Source: Nocardioides pantholopis
GTDB taxonomy: Bacteria; Actinomycetota; Actinomycetes; Propionibacteriales; Nocardioidaceae
Assembly (NCBI RefSeq): GCF_003710085.1
Contig: NZ_CP033324.1
Coordinates: 2,551,501-2,615,500 of the forward strand
Direction of reading: 5' to 3'
DNA: 64,000 bases
Below, in pieces: positions 26,114 through 36,987 of the stretch; within the stretch, counting starts at the first letter, position 1, and each line of letters opens with the position of its first letter. Below the pieces are notes generated by a model. That model searched no databases. It worked only from the letters and a program-made list of their open reading frames with translations, and was not told the origin of the DNA. The position numbers and the translations under genes are program-made.

Positions 26114-27127
26114 ATGGGCCCGGCCATGCAGACCCCACCTCCCCGCGAGCGCCGCCTCCTGCTCGCCGTCGACGCACCCTCGCTGCTGCACCGCAACCAC
26201 CACGCCCGCGCGCACACCGACCTGCGCGACCGCCAGGGCCGGCCGGCCTGGGCCCTGCACGGGATGCTGCGCCAGATCCTGGAGGCGATCGACCAGTTCG
26301 CCCCGGACGCGCTGATCTTCGGCCTCGACGACCGGAGCACCTCGGTGCGCGAGGGTCTCTACCCGGCGTACAAGGCCGGTCGGGCCGTCAAGGACGCCAC
26401 CCTCGTCGAGCAGCTCGAGCGGGCCGACGCCCTGCTGAACGCCCTCGGCTTCCGCACGGTCACCCCACCGGGGCTCGAGGCCGACGACGTCAACGCCAGC
26501 GCAGCGGCGTGGGCCGGTGAGAACGGCTGGGACTGCGTGCTCGTCACCTCCGACCGGGACTCCTTCGCCAACATCAGCGCGCACACCAAGGTGCTGCGGG
26601 TCATCGACGGTGGCATCAGCGGCTCACCGCTGCTCGATCCCGCCCGCCTGCACCGCCTGTACGGCGTCGACCCGCACCAGTACCTGGAGTTCGCCGCCCT
26701 GCGCGGGGACGCCAGCGACAACCTGCCCGGCGTCGCCGGCATCGGCGAGAAGACCGCGCCGATCCTGCTGCGGGAGATGGGGTCGATGCGGGCGGTCTGG
26801 GCCGACATCGAGCACTGCGGCGGGGAGAACCTGGTCGCGACCCTGGACTCGTGGTGCGCGGAGACCGGCGCCCGGCGGATGGCGGCCGCGATGCTCAAGC
26901 GGCTCACCGCCCCCGGCGCCCGGGAGCGCTACGACTTCAACCTCTCGATCATGTCCGGGCGCACCGACCTCGAGCTCGGCCTGACCCCCGACGTGCCGGG
27001 CTCCCCCGGCCTGCTGCCGCTGGACCCCGAGCGGGTTGCCCGGGTCGTGGACTTCCTGGGCGTCGGCGCCACGACTCACCTCGCCATGCGGGTGCTGACC
27101 GAGCCGGCCGGGTCCGGCCGCCCCTGA
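26114..27127 (+). CDS. 5'-3' exonuclease (PolA N-terminal-like)
   Basis: 337 residues. It matches the stand-alone flap-endonuclease-type exonuclease: LLLAVDAPSLLHRNHHA with the first Asp, FGLDDRSTSVREGLYPAYKAGR, GLEADDVNASAA, VLVTSDRDSFANIS and the helix-hairpin-helix ALRGDASDNLPGVAGIGEKTAPILL. The acidic residues that bind metal are present. It removes RNA primers or flaps during replication and repair. A second in-frame ATG at 26126 is an equally good start. No operon partner. Confidence 0.87.
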   Translation: MGPAMQTPPPRERRLLLAVDAPSLLHRNHHARAHTDLRDRQGRPAWALHGMLRQILEAIDQFAPDALIFGLDDRSTSVREGLYPAYKAGRAVKDATLVEQLERADALLNALGFRTVTPPGLEADDVNASAAAWAGENGWDCVLVTSDRDSFANISAHTKVLRVIDGGISGSPLLDPARLHRLYGVDPHQYLEFAALRGDASDNLPGVAGIGEKTAPILLREMGSMRAVWADIEHCGGENLVATLDSWCAETGARRMAAAMLKRLTAPGARERYDFNLSIMSGRTDLELGLTPDVPGSPGLLPLDPERVARVVDFLGVGATTHLAMRVLTEPAGSGRP

Positions 27128-27250
27128 CCGGACCAGGTTTGCGCACGCGCGGAACCGGGAAGAACGTCGCCAGGCACTCAGCGTCCCGCCTCTGATCCCG
27201 GACTCACGCAGCCCGCGGCATCGGAGGCGGGCTGCCTGGGTGCCGAGACG

Positions 27251-27721
27251 TCAGAAGGCGATCCGCCTCAGCGTGATGCCGGTCCACGGGCAGTCGATGG
27301 TCACCGTCGCCGGCGGGCTGGTCCAGTTCCCGACCTTCGCGACGACGTCCAATTCCCACTGGGTGGCGATCACGTCGTTGGTCTGGCGACCCTCGAGCTC
27401 CTGCTCCTTGGATGCCGAGGTCCTCGAGTGGAGGGTCGCCCCGCGCGATCGCAGCGTGTACTGGTAGGTCGCGCCGGCCGGGCCGGCGTCGGTGAAGCCG
27501 TCGACCTCGATGTCGAGGGTCTCGGTGACGAGGCCGGACACGCCGCACTTGTAGGTCCCCGTGACCCCGGCGGGCGCGACCATCGTGGCAGTGCCGACCC
27601 GCAGGCCGTCCGCGTCGCTGGAGCCGAACCGGGCCGACGCCACGGCGGGCACGAGCACGAGCAGCGTCGCCACCAGGGCGAGCGTCACGGCACGGCGCCA
27701 GCTGTCGGTGCGGGGGGACAT
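27251..27721 (-). CDS. Secreted protein, possible cargo of the SipW/TasA module
   Basis: 156 residues. A signal peptide (AVTLALVATLLVLVPAVASA) is followed by a beta-rich domain with two cysteines (GTYKCGVSG near 60; VTIDCPWTG near 145) that could pair. I do not recognise a named family. Sequence style and its place beside the regulator, signal peptidase and TasA-like genes suggest an extracellular component. Phased CTTG repeats upstream resemble those upstream of the TasA-like gene. Confidence 0.6.
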   Translation of the reverse strand: MSPRTDSWRRAVTLALVATLLVLVPAVASARFGSSDADGLRVGTATMVAPAGVTGTYKCGVSGLVTETLDIEVDGFTDAGPAGATYQYTLRSRGATLHSRTSASKEQELEGRQTNDVIATQWELDVVAKVGNWTSPPATVTIDCPWTGITLRRIAF

Positions 27722-27778
27722 CGGTTCTCCTGGTGGGGGGGCCGGAGGGGGTCAGGTGTCCCAGTCTGGTCGCCGGGT

Positions 27779-27817
27779 CTCAAGCCCACCCCGGGGGAAC
27801 CTCAAGAACCTGGCAAG
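27779..27817. promoter_or_regulatory. Phased CTCAAG direct repeats in divergent control region
   Basis: CTCAAG at 27779-27784 and 27801-27806 are 22 bp apart, with a related GGCAAG at 27812-27817, 11 bp further. Repeats phased at 11 bp are typical of OmpR-type regulator sites. They sit between the regulator gene (+) and the secreted-protein gene (-). Confidence 0.45.
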
Positions 27818-27835
27818 GTCTGGCACGATGCAGCC

Positions 27836-28570
27836 ATGGGGAATGCGGTAGGTCCGGAGCGCCGGGCGCTGGTGGTCGAGGACGATGAGGACATTCGGGA
27901 CCTGATCGAGTTCACGCTTGCGACGCAGGGCTTCACGGTCGCCTCCGTCGACTCGGGGACGGTCGCCGTCGACCTGGTCCGCAGCACCGACCCCGACCTG
28001 GTCACGCTCGACCTCGGCCTGCCCGGCATCGACGGCATGGAGACCTGCCGGCGGATCCGGGAGTTCAGCGACGCCTACGTCGTGATGATCACCGCGCGCG
28101 ACGACCAGATCGACCGGCTGATCGGGCTCGAGACCGGCGCCGACGACTTCATCTCCAAGCCCTTCGACGTCCACGAGCTCAAGGCCCGGGTCAACGCGAT
28201 GTTCCGCCGGCCGCGCCGGGGCCCGGCCCCGGTGGCCGCGGCGACGATCGCGGCCGACGAGGCGAACGAGGTGCTCGAGCACGGCCCGCTGCGCGTCGAC
28301 GTCGACGGGCGGCGGGTGTTCAAGGGCGAGACCGAGGTGTCGCTGACCCGCACGGAGTTCGACCTGCTCACCGAGCTGATGCGCACGCCGACGCGGGTGT
28401 GGAGCCGGGAGGCGCTGCTGCGCTCGGTGTGGGAGACCGAGTGGGCCTCCGACACCCATCTCGTCGAGGTCCACGTCGGCAACCTGCGCCGCAAGCTCGG
28501 CGAGGACAAGGTGACGAAGTTCGTCCGCACCGTCCGCGGCGTCGGCTACCGCATGGAGTCCCCGGCCTGA
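27836..28570 (+). CDS. OmpR/PhoB-type response regulator
   Basis: 244 residues. The receiver domain (about 10-125) has the acidic triad ALVVEDDEDIRDL, the phosphoacceptor Asp in LVTLDLGLPGIDG, the Thr/Ala switch in VVMITARDD, and the Lys in FISKPFDVHELKARV. The winged-helix DNA-binding domain (about 145-244) has LTRTEFDLLTELM, RVWSREALLRSVW and HVGNLRRKLGED, ending VRTVRGVGYRME. No kinase is adjacent. It converges with the Hpt-like gene (10 bp between stops). The start ATG at 27836 is chosen by frame; the upstream extension is not coding-like. Confidence 0.92.
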   Translation: MGNAVGPERRALVVEDDEDIRDLIEFTLATQGFTVASVDSGTVAVDLVRSTDPDLVTLDLGLPGIDGMETCRRIREFSDAYVVMITARDDQIDRLIGLETGADDFISKPFDVHELKARVNAMFRRPRRGPAPVAAATIAADEANEVLEHGPLRVDVDGRRVFKGETEVSLTRTEFDLLTELMRTPTRVWSREALLRSVWETEWASDTHLVEVHVGNLRRKLGEDKVTKFVRTVRGVGYRMESPA

Positions 28571-28580
28571 GCCGGGGCGC

Positions 28581-28949
28581 TCAGGCGCCGGGCAGGTACG
28601 CCGCGAGCGCTCGGTCGGCGCGCGCCGCGGCGGCGGGCAGCGCGGTGGACCGCAGCCGCGCCACCGCCATCTCGCCGGCACGGACCTCGCGCTCGAGGGT
28701 CGCGGCCAGCTCGGCCAGCTCGTGCGCCCCGACGGTGGTCGAGGAGACCTTGAGGCTGAGCACGGCCTCCATGGCGGCAGCGATGTCCGCGGCGGCGAGG
28801 GCGTCGGTGATCCGCCGGATGCGGGTGTCGAGGAGGCCGCGGTACTTGGCGACGAAGCCGACCACGAACGCCTGGTCGTCGACGTCGACGGCCAGGCGGG
28901 TCAGGACGTCGGTGTCGAGCACGACGTCAGGCCCGGGTCCGCGAGGCAC
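28581..28949 (-). CDS. Hpt-like helical protein lacking the phospho-His
   Basis: 122 residues, all helical. The centre reads AAMEAVLSLKVSSTTVGAHELAELAATLE, which aligns with the Hpt consensus H-x-L-K-G-x-x-x-x-x-G-x-x-x-L-x-x-x-x-x-x-x-E. The Leu-Lys and the later Gly and Leu are kept, but the phospho-accepting His is Leu and the following Gly is Val. It overlaps the signal peptidase gene by 23 bp and converges with the response regulator. A GTG at 28922 is an alternative start with no overlap. It may bind the regulator without transferring phosphate (inference). Confidence 0.65.
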   Translation of the reverse strand: MPRGPGPDVVLDTDVLTRLAVDVDDQAFVVGFVAKYRGLLDTRIRRITDALAAADIAAAMEAVLSLKVSSTTVGAHELAELAATLEREVRAGEMAVARLRSTALPAAAARADRALAAYLPGA

Positions 28950-29610
28950 CTGAGGTCTCGTCGTCCTGCTCCTCGGAGCCGGGGCTGATCCCCCAGATCC
29001 GCTGGAGCCCGAGCAGCAGGCACGCGACCAGCGCGATCCACAGCACGCCGTGCTGCACGACCGGGGCGCGCATGGCCTGGATCACGAGGCCGACCCGGGG
29101 CACGACCGCCTGAACCTCCCAGACCGTGTCACCGTCGACGACGGCGGTCCACGGGTCGACGTTCGCGTTCGCGTCGCCCTGGGTGCGGAAGCTGACGACC
29201 CCCGCTGCGTCGCGGGCCACCTCGGTGACCCGGTGGGTCTCGACGCGGCGGTCCTCGATCGGGATCTGGTAGGTGACCACGTCGCCGACGGCCAGGTCGG
29301 CAGCGGGCTTGGGCGCGGTGACCACGACGTCGCCCGGGGAGATCATCGGCTCCATGCTGCCGGTGAGCATCGTGGCGGTCCGGTAGCCGAACACGTGCGG
29401 CCCCAGGGCCAGCCCGAGGAAGGCCAGCAGCGCGAGCCCGACCGCGACGTTCGTGGCGACCCGCGCGATGCGGCGGGCCCCCCGGCCCGGTCCGCCCGGC
29501 GCCCGGCGCGACGGCGCGTGCCCGGCCGCGGCGGGCCGGATCGCGCGCGGGGCGCGGACCGGCTCGGCGGCGCGGTGGCGTCCGACGAGGGTGGGGGCGA
29601 GCACGCTCAC
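28927..29610 (-). CDS. sipW: Signal peptidase I, SipW/ER-type
   Basis: 227 residues. A basic, Pro-rich cytoplasmic N-terminus of about 45 residues is followed by a transmembrane helix (VAVGLALLAFLGLALG). The catalytic Ser is in LTGSMEPMISPGDVVV and the second catalytic residue is His in VETHRVTEV, the Ser-His arrangement of ER-type signal peptidases rather than the Ser-Lys of LepB. A second helix (VLWIALVACLLLGL) lies near the C-terminus. SipW enzymes process TasA-like fibre proteins, and a TasA-like gene is directly upstream. Confidence 0.88.
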   Translation of the reverse strand: MSVLAPTLVGRHRAAEPVRAPRAIRPAAAGHAPSRRAPGGPGRGARRIARVATNVAVGLALLAFLGLALGPHVFGYRTATMLTGSMEPMISPGDVVVTAPKPAADLAVGDVVTYQIPIEDRRVETHRVTEVARDAAGVVSFRTQGDANANVDPWTAVVDGDTVWEVQAVVPRVGLVIQAMRAPVVQHGVLWIALVACLLLGLQRIWGISPGSEEQDDETSGASRTRA

Positions 29611-29702
29611 GGCGTACCTCCAGGTCAGGGGCGGGGGCGGGGGGATGTGGTCGCGCAGGTGCTGTGGTGCGGGCCGATCGGGTCAGGCGGGGTGGAGCAG
29701 GT

Positions 29703-30338
29703 TCAGCGGGCCTCGCCCGCGCGCTGGGTGGCGTCGACGGTGAAGGTGACGGTGTCCGAGAGGTTCTGGAAGGTGTTGTCGGCAGCGGTCGGGAGCTCCA
29801 GGGTCACGCGCAGGTTCGCGGACGGCGTCGCGTCGGCGTTCAGCTTGGCGAGGACGCCGTTCAGGTCGACGTTCTGGCCCAGGACGGTCCGCTTGGCGAG
29901 CACCGAGGTCACGTTGGCGGGGGCACCGGTGCAAGTCAGGACCTTGGAGTTGGCGGCCTTGGTCCAGGGGGTCGTGCACTGGTCGACCGAGAGCTGCAGG
30001 CCCGCGGTCTCGTCGGTGACGAGCTTGGTCGCGTTGGCGCCGGCGGTGGTGGTCAGCTTGACCGAGCCGAACTTCTCGCTGCCGGCCTCGCGGGTCAGCG
30101 TGACCGCACGCTGCACGGTGTCGCCGGGGACCAGGTTGGTGGTGGCGACCTCGAAGCCCTGACCGGCCTGGGCGGACATGTTCATGACGACCTTGCCGGA
30201 GCCGACGGCCTGGGTCGCGGTGGTCGTGGAGGTGAAGGCACCGAAGGTCCCGAGCCCGGCGACCGCTGCGGTGCCGGCCACGAGGGCGACGGAGGCGGCG
30301 ATCTTGGTGGTGGTGGCGGAGCGGGCGACGTTGCGCAT
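29703..30338 (-). CDS. TasA/CalY-like secreted fibre protein
   Basis: 211 residues. The signal region (KIAASVALVAGTAAVAGLGTF) continues GAFTSTTTAT, the G-T-F/Y-A-x-F-x-D/S style of SipW-dependent cleavage sites. The mature part is a beta-rich, Thr/Val-rich domain with two cysteines. TasA proteins of Bacillus assemble into amyloid-like biofilm fibres. Homology here is to the general architecture; polymerisation is not shown. It is the first gene of the module (TasA-like, signal peptidase, Hpt-like), with 92 bp before the peptidase gene. Confidence 0.75.
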   Translation of the reverse strand: MRNVARSATTTKIAASVALVAGTAAVAGLGTFGAFTSTTTATQAVGSGKVVMNMSAQAGQGFEVATTNLVPGDTVQRAVTLTREAGSEKFGSVKLTTTAGANATKLVTDETAGLQLSVDQCTTPWTKAANSKVLTCTGAPANVTSVLAKRTVLGQNVDLNGVLAKLNADATPSANLRVTLELPTAADNTFQNLSDTVTFTVDATQRAGEAR

Positions 30339-30418
30339 GAGGGGGACCTTTCGGGGGGTGTCCCGCCGTTGTCCCCGGCGGGTTGCTTCCTTGATGACCC
30401 GAACATTGCCGGTCGCAC

Positions 30419-30481
30419 ATCAAGAGCAGCGGCCGCGAATGCCCGACGTTTCCTCAAGGAATTCCCAAGGGGTTCCACAAG
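30419..30481. promoter_or_regulatory. Phased CAAG repeats upstream of the TasA-like gene
   Basis: ATCAAG (30419), CTCAAG (30453), CCCAAG (30464) and CACAAG (30476) share the CAAG core. The last three start 11 and 12 bp apart. They lie in the 155-bp gap between glnE and the TasA-like gene and have the same orientation relative to the gene as the repeats at 27779-27817 have to the other secreted-protein gene. Confidence 0.4.
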
Positions 30482-30493
30482 ACCCTCAGGCGC

Positions 30494-33484
30494 TCACTGG
30501 TCCTCCCAGAAGACCCGCTCGACGACGGCTCGGGCGAGCCTGGTGTGGCGCAGGTGGTCGTTGACCATCGCCTCGGACTCGCCCGCCGGATAGCCGAGGA
30601 TCCGGGCCACCGCCGCGCGCTCGCGCGGGTCGCGGGGCACCTGGTCACTGGGCTTGCCGCGCACCAGCGTGGCCGCGTTGCGGGTCCTGCTGACCCGGCG
30701 CCAGGTCTGCTCGAGGACGTCGGCGTCCTCGTCCGCGACCAGCCCGGCCTCGCGGGCCGCGGCGAGCGCCGGCAGGGTCTGCGGGGTGCGCAGCCCCGGG
30801 ACCTGGCCCGCGTGGCGCATCTGCAGCAGCTGGACGGTCCACTCGATGTCGGCCAGTCCCCCGGGTCCGAGCTTGAGGTGGGTCTGCGGGTCGGCGCCTC
30901 GGGGCAGCCGCTCGCGGTCGACGCGCGCCTTGATCCGGCGCACCTCCATGACCTCGTCGGCGGAGATCCCGCCGGCCGGGAAGCGCAGCGGGTCGATGAG
31001 CTCCTCGAAGCGCCGACGCAGGTCCGGGTCGCCCACGACGGCGTCGGCGCGCAGCAGGGCCTGGGCCTCCCAGACCTTCGACCACTTCGCGTAGTAGGCC
31101 GCGTAGGAGTCCAGGGTGCGCGCCAGCGGCCCCTGCTTGCCCTCGGGGCGCAGGTCGGCGTCGACCACGAGCGCCGGGTCGGGCCCGGGCGCCGCCAGCA
31201 GCCGGCGCACCTCGTTCGCGACCGCCTGGGCGTACGTCGCGGCCGCGGCCGGGTCGGCCCCGGGCATCGGTTCGTGCACGAACAGCACGTCGGCGTCGCT
31301 GCCGTAGGACAGCTCGAAGCCGCCGTAGCGACCCATCGCCACGATCGCCATCCGGGTGGGCGCCGCATCCAGGCCGCGGGCCGCCCGCACCGCGCTCCCG
31401 GCGATGCGCAGGGTCGCCTCCAGCGTGGCGTCGGTGAGCCGGGTGAGCCCCAGCCCGACGTCCGCGACGTCGATCAGGCCGAGCACGTCCCCCGCGGCGA
31501 TCCGGAACAGCTCGCGACGGCGGATGGCGCGGATCGAGCGCACCGCCTTGTCGGTCTCGTCGTGGCGCCGGGCGGAGGCCAGCATCTCCTCGACCACCGC
31601 GTCGGCCCGGGGCGGGACCAGGTCCTCCCCCAGCATCCGCACCCCCTGCGGCTCGCGCTCGAGCAGGCTGGTGGCGTAGCGGGAGGTGGCCAGCACGTGC
31701 GCCAGGCGCTGGGCGACCTCGCCCTCGTCCCGCAGGGTCGCGAGGTACCACGGGCTGTCGCCGAGCGACTCGCTGAGCCGGCGGAACCCGAACAGCCCGG
31801 CGTCGGGGTCCGGCCCCTCGGCGAACCAGGCCAGCATCGCCGGGAGCAGGGCCCGCTGGATGTTCGCCCGGCGGGACACGCCGCTCGTCAGCGCCTCGAG
31901 GTGGCGCAGCGCGCCGGCCGGGTCCAGGTAGCCGAGCGCCGCCAGCCGCTTGCTGGCCGCCTCGGTCGAGAGCCGGATCTCGTGGCCGGGGATGGCGGCG
32001 ACCGCCGAGAGCAGCGGCCGGTAGAACAGCTTCTCGTGCAGCCGGCGGACCTCGCGGCGGTGGTGCTCCCAGGTCTTCTGCAGGTTCTCCACCGGGCTGC
32101 GCAGCATGCCCATGCTCCGGCCCAGGCGGCGCAGCGAGGCCTCGTCGGGCGGCACCACGTGGGTACGCCGCAGCCGGTGCAGCTGGATGCGGTGCTCGAG
32201 GGTGCGCAGGAACGCGTACGCCTCGTGCAGCGCCTCGCCGTCCTCGCGCCCGACGTATCCGCCGCGGGTGAGCGCGGCGAGCGCGCTGAGCGTGGCCGGC
32301 TCCCGGATCCGCTCGTCGGCGCGGCCGTGCACCAGCTGGAGGAGCTGGACGGCGAACTCCACGTCGCGCAGCCCCCCGGAGCCGAGCTTGAGCTGGCGCT
32401 GGGCCTCCTTGGCGGGGATGTGGTCGACGACCCGGCGGCGCATCGCCTGGGTCTGCTCGACGAACCCGTCACGCTCGGCCGCGCTCCAGACCATCGGGGC
32501 GACCATCTCGACGTACGCCGCGCCGAGCTCGCGGTCGCCGGCGACCGGGCGCGCCTTGAGCAGGGCCTGGAACTCCCAGGCCTTGGCCCAGCGCTCGTAG
32601 TAGCCGCGGTGGCTGGCCAGGGTCCGGGTCAGCGGTCCGGCCTTGCCCTCAGGACGCAGCGCGGCGTCCACCGGCCAGATCGTGCCCTCGCCGGTGTTCT
32701 CCGAGCAGATCCGCATCAGGTGGCTGGCCAGCTGGGTCGCGGCCCGCAGCACGGCGGCCTCGTCGACCTCGCCGTCCGGGCCCGGCACCGGCTCGTGCAC
32801 GAAGATCACGTCGACGTCCGAGACGTAGTTCAGCTCGTGCCCGCCGCACTTGCCCATCGCGACCACCGCCAGGCGGACCTGCCGGGCCGGCTCGCCGACC
32901 CGCTGCCGCGCGATGGCGAGCGCGGCCTCGAGGGTGCCGGCGGCCAGGTCGGAGAGCTCGGCGGCGACGTCGTCGACGCCGACACCGTGGGCCAGGTCGC
33001 GGGCCGCGAGGCGCAGCAGCAGGCGGCGGTACTCCACCCGCAGCGCGTCGACGGCCTCGGCGTCCGGGTGGGTGGCCGTCGGCTCGGGGTCGTGCGGGTC
33101 GGCGCCGACCGCGCGCAGCAGGTCCTCGCGCACGGCGAACGCCGGCGGGCGGGTGCAGCCCAGGGTGGGGTCGGCCAGCTCGTGGCGGTGCTCGGGGTGG
33201 CGGCACAGGTGCTCGGCCAGGCCGGGGCTGGCGCCGAGCACGCCCAGCAGCCGCATCGCGGTGCCCTCGTCGTCGGCGAGCTCGGCGAGCATCGCGTCCG
33301 GGTCCTCGACCTGCTCGGCCAGGGCAGCCAGGCCGTGCAGCGCCTCGTCGGGGTCCGCGGTCAGCGCCAGGAACTCCAGCAGCGGGTCGACGTGGGCGCC
33401 GAGGCGCTGCAGCGTGTCGGCGGCCGTGTCGGGGTCGACGAACCCCAGCCGGGCCAGTGTGCTCTTCGCGGTGCGCCTGGTCAC
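30494..33484 (-). CDS. glnE: Bifunctional glutamine-synthetase adenylyltransferase/deadenylase
   Basis: 996 residues, the normal size. Two nucleotidyltransferase domains are visible. The N-terminal one has VAMGKCGGHELNYVSDVDVIFVHE with the metal-binding D-x-D near residue 230; the C-terminal one has VAMGRYGGFELSYGSDADVLFVHE near 725. Between and after them are the helical GlnD-like linker segments (KLGSGGLRDVEFAVQLLQL; KLGPGGLADIEWTVQLLQ). The enzyme attaches and removes AMP on glutamine synthetase according to nitrogen status. GTG start, 4 bp after glnA. Confidence 0.96.
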   Translation of the reverse strand: MTRRTAKSTLARLGFVDPDTAADTLQRLGAHVDPLLEFLALTADPDEALHGLAALAEQVEDPDAMLAELADDEGTAMRLLGVLGASPGLAEHLCRHPEHRHELADPTLGCTRPPAFAVREDLLRAVGADPHDPEPTATHPDAEAVDALRVEYRRLLLRLAARDLAHGVGVDDVAAELSDLAAGTLEAALAIARQRVGEPARQVRLAVVAMGKCGGHELNYVSDVDVIFVHEPVPGPDGEVDEAAVLRAATQLASHLMRICSENTGEGTIWPVDAALRPEGKAGPLTRTLASHRGYYERWAKAWEFQALLKARPVAGDRELGAAYVEMVAPMVWSAAERDGFVEQTQAMRRRVVDHIPAKEAQRQLKLGSGGLRDVEFAVQLLQLVHGRADERIREPATLSALAALTRGGYVGREDGEALHEAYAFLRTLEHRIQLHRLRRTHVVPPDEASLRRLGRSMGMLRSPVENLQKTWEHHRREVRRLHEKLFYRPLLSAVAAIPGHEIRLSTEAASKRLAALGYLDPAGALRHLEALTSGVSRRANIQRALLPAMLAWFAEGPDPDAGLFGFRRLSESLGDSPWYLATLRDEGEVAQRLAHVLATSRYATSLLEREPQGVRMLGEDLVPPRADAVVEEMLASARRHDETDKAVRSIRAIRRRELFRIAAGDVLGLIDVADVGLGLTRLTDATLEATLRIAGSAVRAARGLDAAPTRMAIVAMGRYGGFELSYGSDADVLFVHEPMPGADPAAAATYAQAVANEVRRLLAAPGPDPALVVDADLRPEGKQGPLARTLDSYAAYYAKWSKVWEAQALLRADAVVGDPDLRRRFEELIDPLRFPAGGISADEVMEVRRIKARVDRERLPRGADPQTHLKLGPGGLADIEWTVQLLQMRHAGQVPGLRTPQTLPALAAAREAGLVADEDADVLEQTWRRVSRTRNAATLVRGKPSDQVPRDPRERAAVARILGYPAGESEAMVNDHLRHTRLARAVVERVFWEDQ

Positions 33485-33488
33485 CGGA

Positions 33489-34829
33489 TCAGAGCACCGG
33501 CAGCATCCGGTCGCGCTCGAAGGCGGAGACCTGGCCGCGGTACTCGTCCCACTCGGCGCGCTTGTTGCGCAGGAAGAAGTCGAAGACGTGCTCGCCGAGG
33601 GTCTCGGCCAGCAGCTCGGAGTCCTCGGCGACGCTGATCGCCTCGGACAGGCTGCGCGGCAGCGGCTGGATGCCGAGTGCCTTGCGCTCCCGCTCGGTCA
33701 GCGACCAGACGTCGTCCTCGGCCTCGCGGGGCAGCTCGTAGCCCTCCTCGATGCCCTTCATGCCGGCGGCCAGCACGACCGCGAACGCCAGGTAGGGGTT
33801 GCTGGCGGCGTCCAGGCTGCGCACCTCGACCCGGGTGGACTGACCCTTGGTGGGCTTGTACATGGGGATGCGGACCATCGCGGAGCGGTTGTTGTGGCCC
33901 CAGCAGATGTAGGAGGGCGCCTCACCGCCGAACATCATCCGCTTGTAGCTGTTCACCCACTGGTTGGTGACCACGCTGATCTCGTTGGCGTGGCGCAGCA
34001 GGCCGGCGATGAACTGCCGCCCGACCTTGGAGAGCTGGTACTCCGCGCCCGGCTCGTGGAAGGCGTTCTGGTCGCCCTCGAACAGCGAGACGTGGGTGTG
34101 CATGCCGGAGCCGGGATGGGTGGTGAACGGCTTGGGCATGAACGAGGCCCACACGCCCTGACTCAGCGCCACCTCCCGCACCACGGTGCGGAAGGTCATG
34201 ATGTTGTCGGCGGTGCTCAGCGCGTCGGCGTACCGCAGGTCGATCTCCTGCTGGCCCGGGCCGCCCTCGTGGTGGCTGAACTCCACCGAGATGCCCATCG
34301 CCTCGAGCATCGTGATCGCCTCGCGGCGGAAGTCGGCGCCGTGGGTCTGGGCGGTGTGGTCGAAGTAGCCGCTGCGGTCGACCGGCACCGGCTCCGCCCC
34401 GGCGACCGGGACGTCCTTGAACAGGTAGAACTCGATCTCGGGGTGGGTGTAGAAGGTGAACCCCTTGTCGGCGGCCCGGCCCAGGGTGCGCTTGAGGACG
34501 TAGCGCGGGTCGGCGTACGACGGGGAGCCGTCGGGCATGAAGATGTCGCAGAACATCCGCGCCGTCGACGGGCCGTCGCCGCTGCGCCAGGGCAGGATCT
34601 GGAACGTCGAGGGGTCGGGCATCGCGAGCATGTCGGACTCGAAGACCCGCGCGAAGCCCTCGATCGCGGAGCCGTCGAAGCCGATGCCCTCCGCGAACGC
34701 GCCCTCGAGCTCGGCCGGCGCGACCGCCACGGACTTGAGGAACCCGAGGACGTCGGTGAACCAGAGCCGGACGAACCGGACGTCACGCTCCTCGAGCGCC
34801 CGGAGAACGAAGTCTTCCTGCTTGCCCAT
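33489..34829 (-). CDS. glnA: Glutamine synthetase type I (GlnA2-like)
   Basis: 446 residues, short for GSI-beta but normal for the GlnA2-type enzyme that sits beside glnE in actinobacteria. Visible signatures are FDGSAIEGFARVFESDM, the ATP-site loop KPFTTHPGSGMHTHVSLFE, the catalytic VNSYKRMMFGGEAP, and RVEVRSLDAASNPYLAFA. It forms glutamine from glutamate and ammonia with ATP. It lies 4 bp before glnE and 56 bp after nadE on the same strand. Whether the Tyr in EEGYELPRE is an adenylylation site cannot be decided from sequence. Confidence 0.95.
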   Translation of the reverse strand: MGKQEDFVLRALEERDVRFVRLWFTDVLGFLKSVAVAPAELEGAFAEGIGFDGSAIEGFARVFESDMLAMPDPSTFQILPWRSGDGPSTARMFCDIFMPDGSPSYADPRYVLKRTLGRAADKGFTFYTHPEIEFYLFKDVPVAGAEPVPVDRSGYFDHTAQTHGADFRREAITMLEAMGISVEFSHHEGGPGQQEIDLRYADALSTADNIMTFRTVVREVALSQGVWASFMPKPFTTHPGSGMHTHVSLFEGDQNAFHEPGAEYQLSKVGRQFIAGLLRHANEISVVTNQWVNSYKRMMFGGEAPSYICWGHNNRSAMVRIPMYKPTKGQSTRVEVRSLDAASNPYLAFAVVLAAGMKGIEEGYELPREAEDDVWSLTERERKALGIQPLPRSLSEAISVAEDSELLAETLGEHVFDFFLRNKRAEWDEYRGQVSAFERDRMLPVL

Positions 34830-34885
34830 GGCGGCAGCCTAGGGCACAGCCCCGCGGCCCCGCGGCCGCGCCCGCGGGCGCAGGA

Positions 34886-36928
<2,043 letters not shown>

Positions 36929-36987
36929 GGCGGGCAGTTTCCCAGACGCCGACCTCCGCATGCGGACGCCCGGACGCCGGGGCCCGC

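Noticed and set aside
30545..33637. 1030-residue plus-strand ORF
   Set aside because: It is exactly antisense to glnE; composition reflects high-GC codon bias, no motifs.
33489..34829. Claim that glnA lacks (or has) the adenylylation tyrosine
   Set aside because: A Tyr-Glu-Leu-Pro stretch is present, but without an alignment its equivalence to the adenylylated Tyr cannot be settled.
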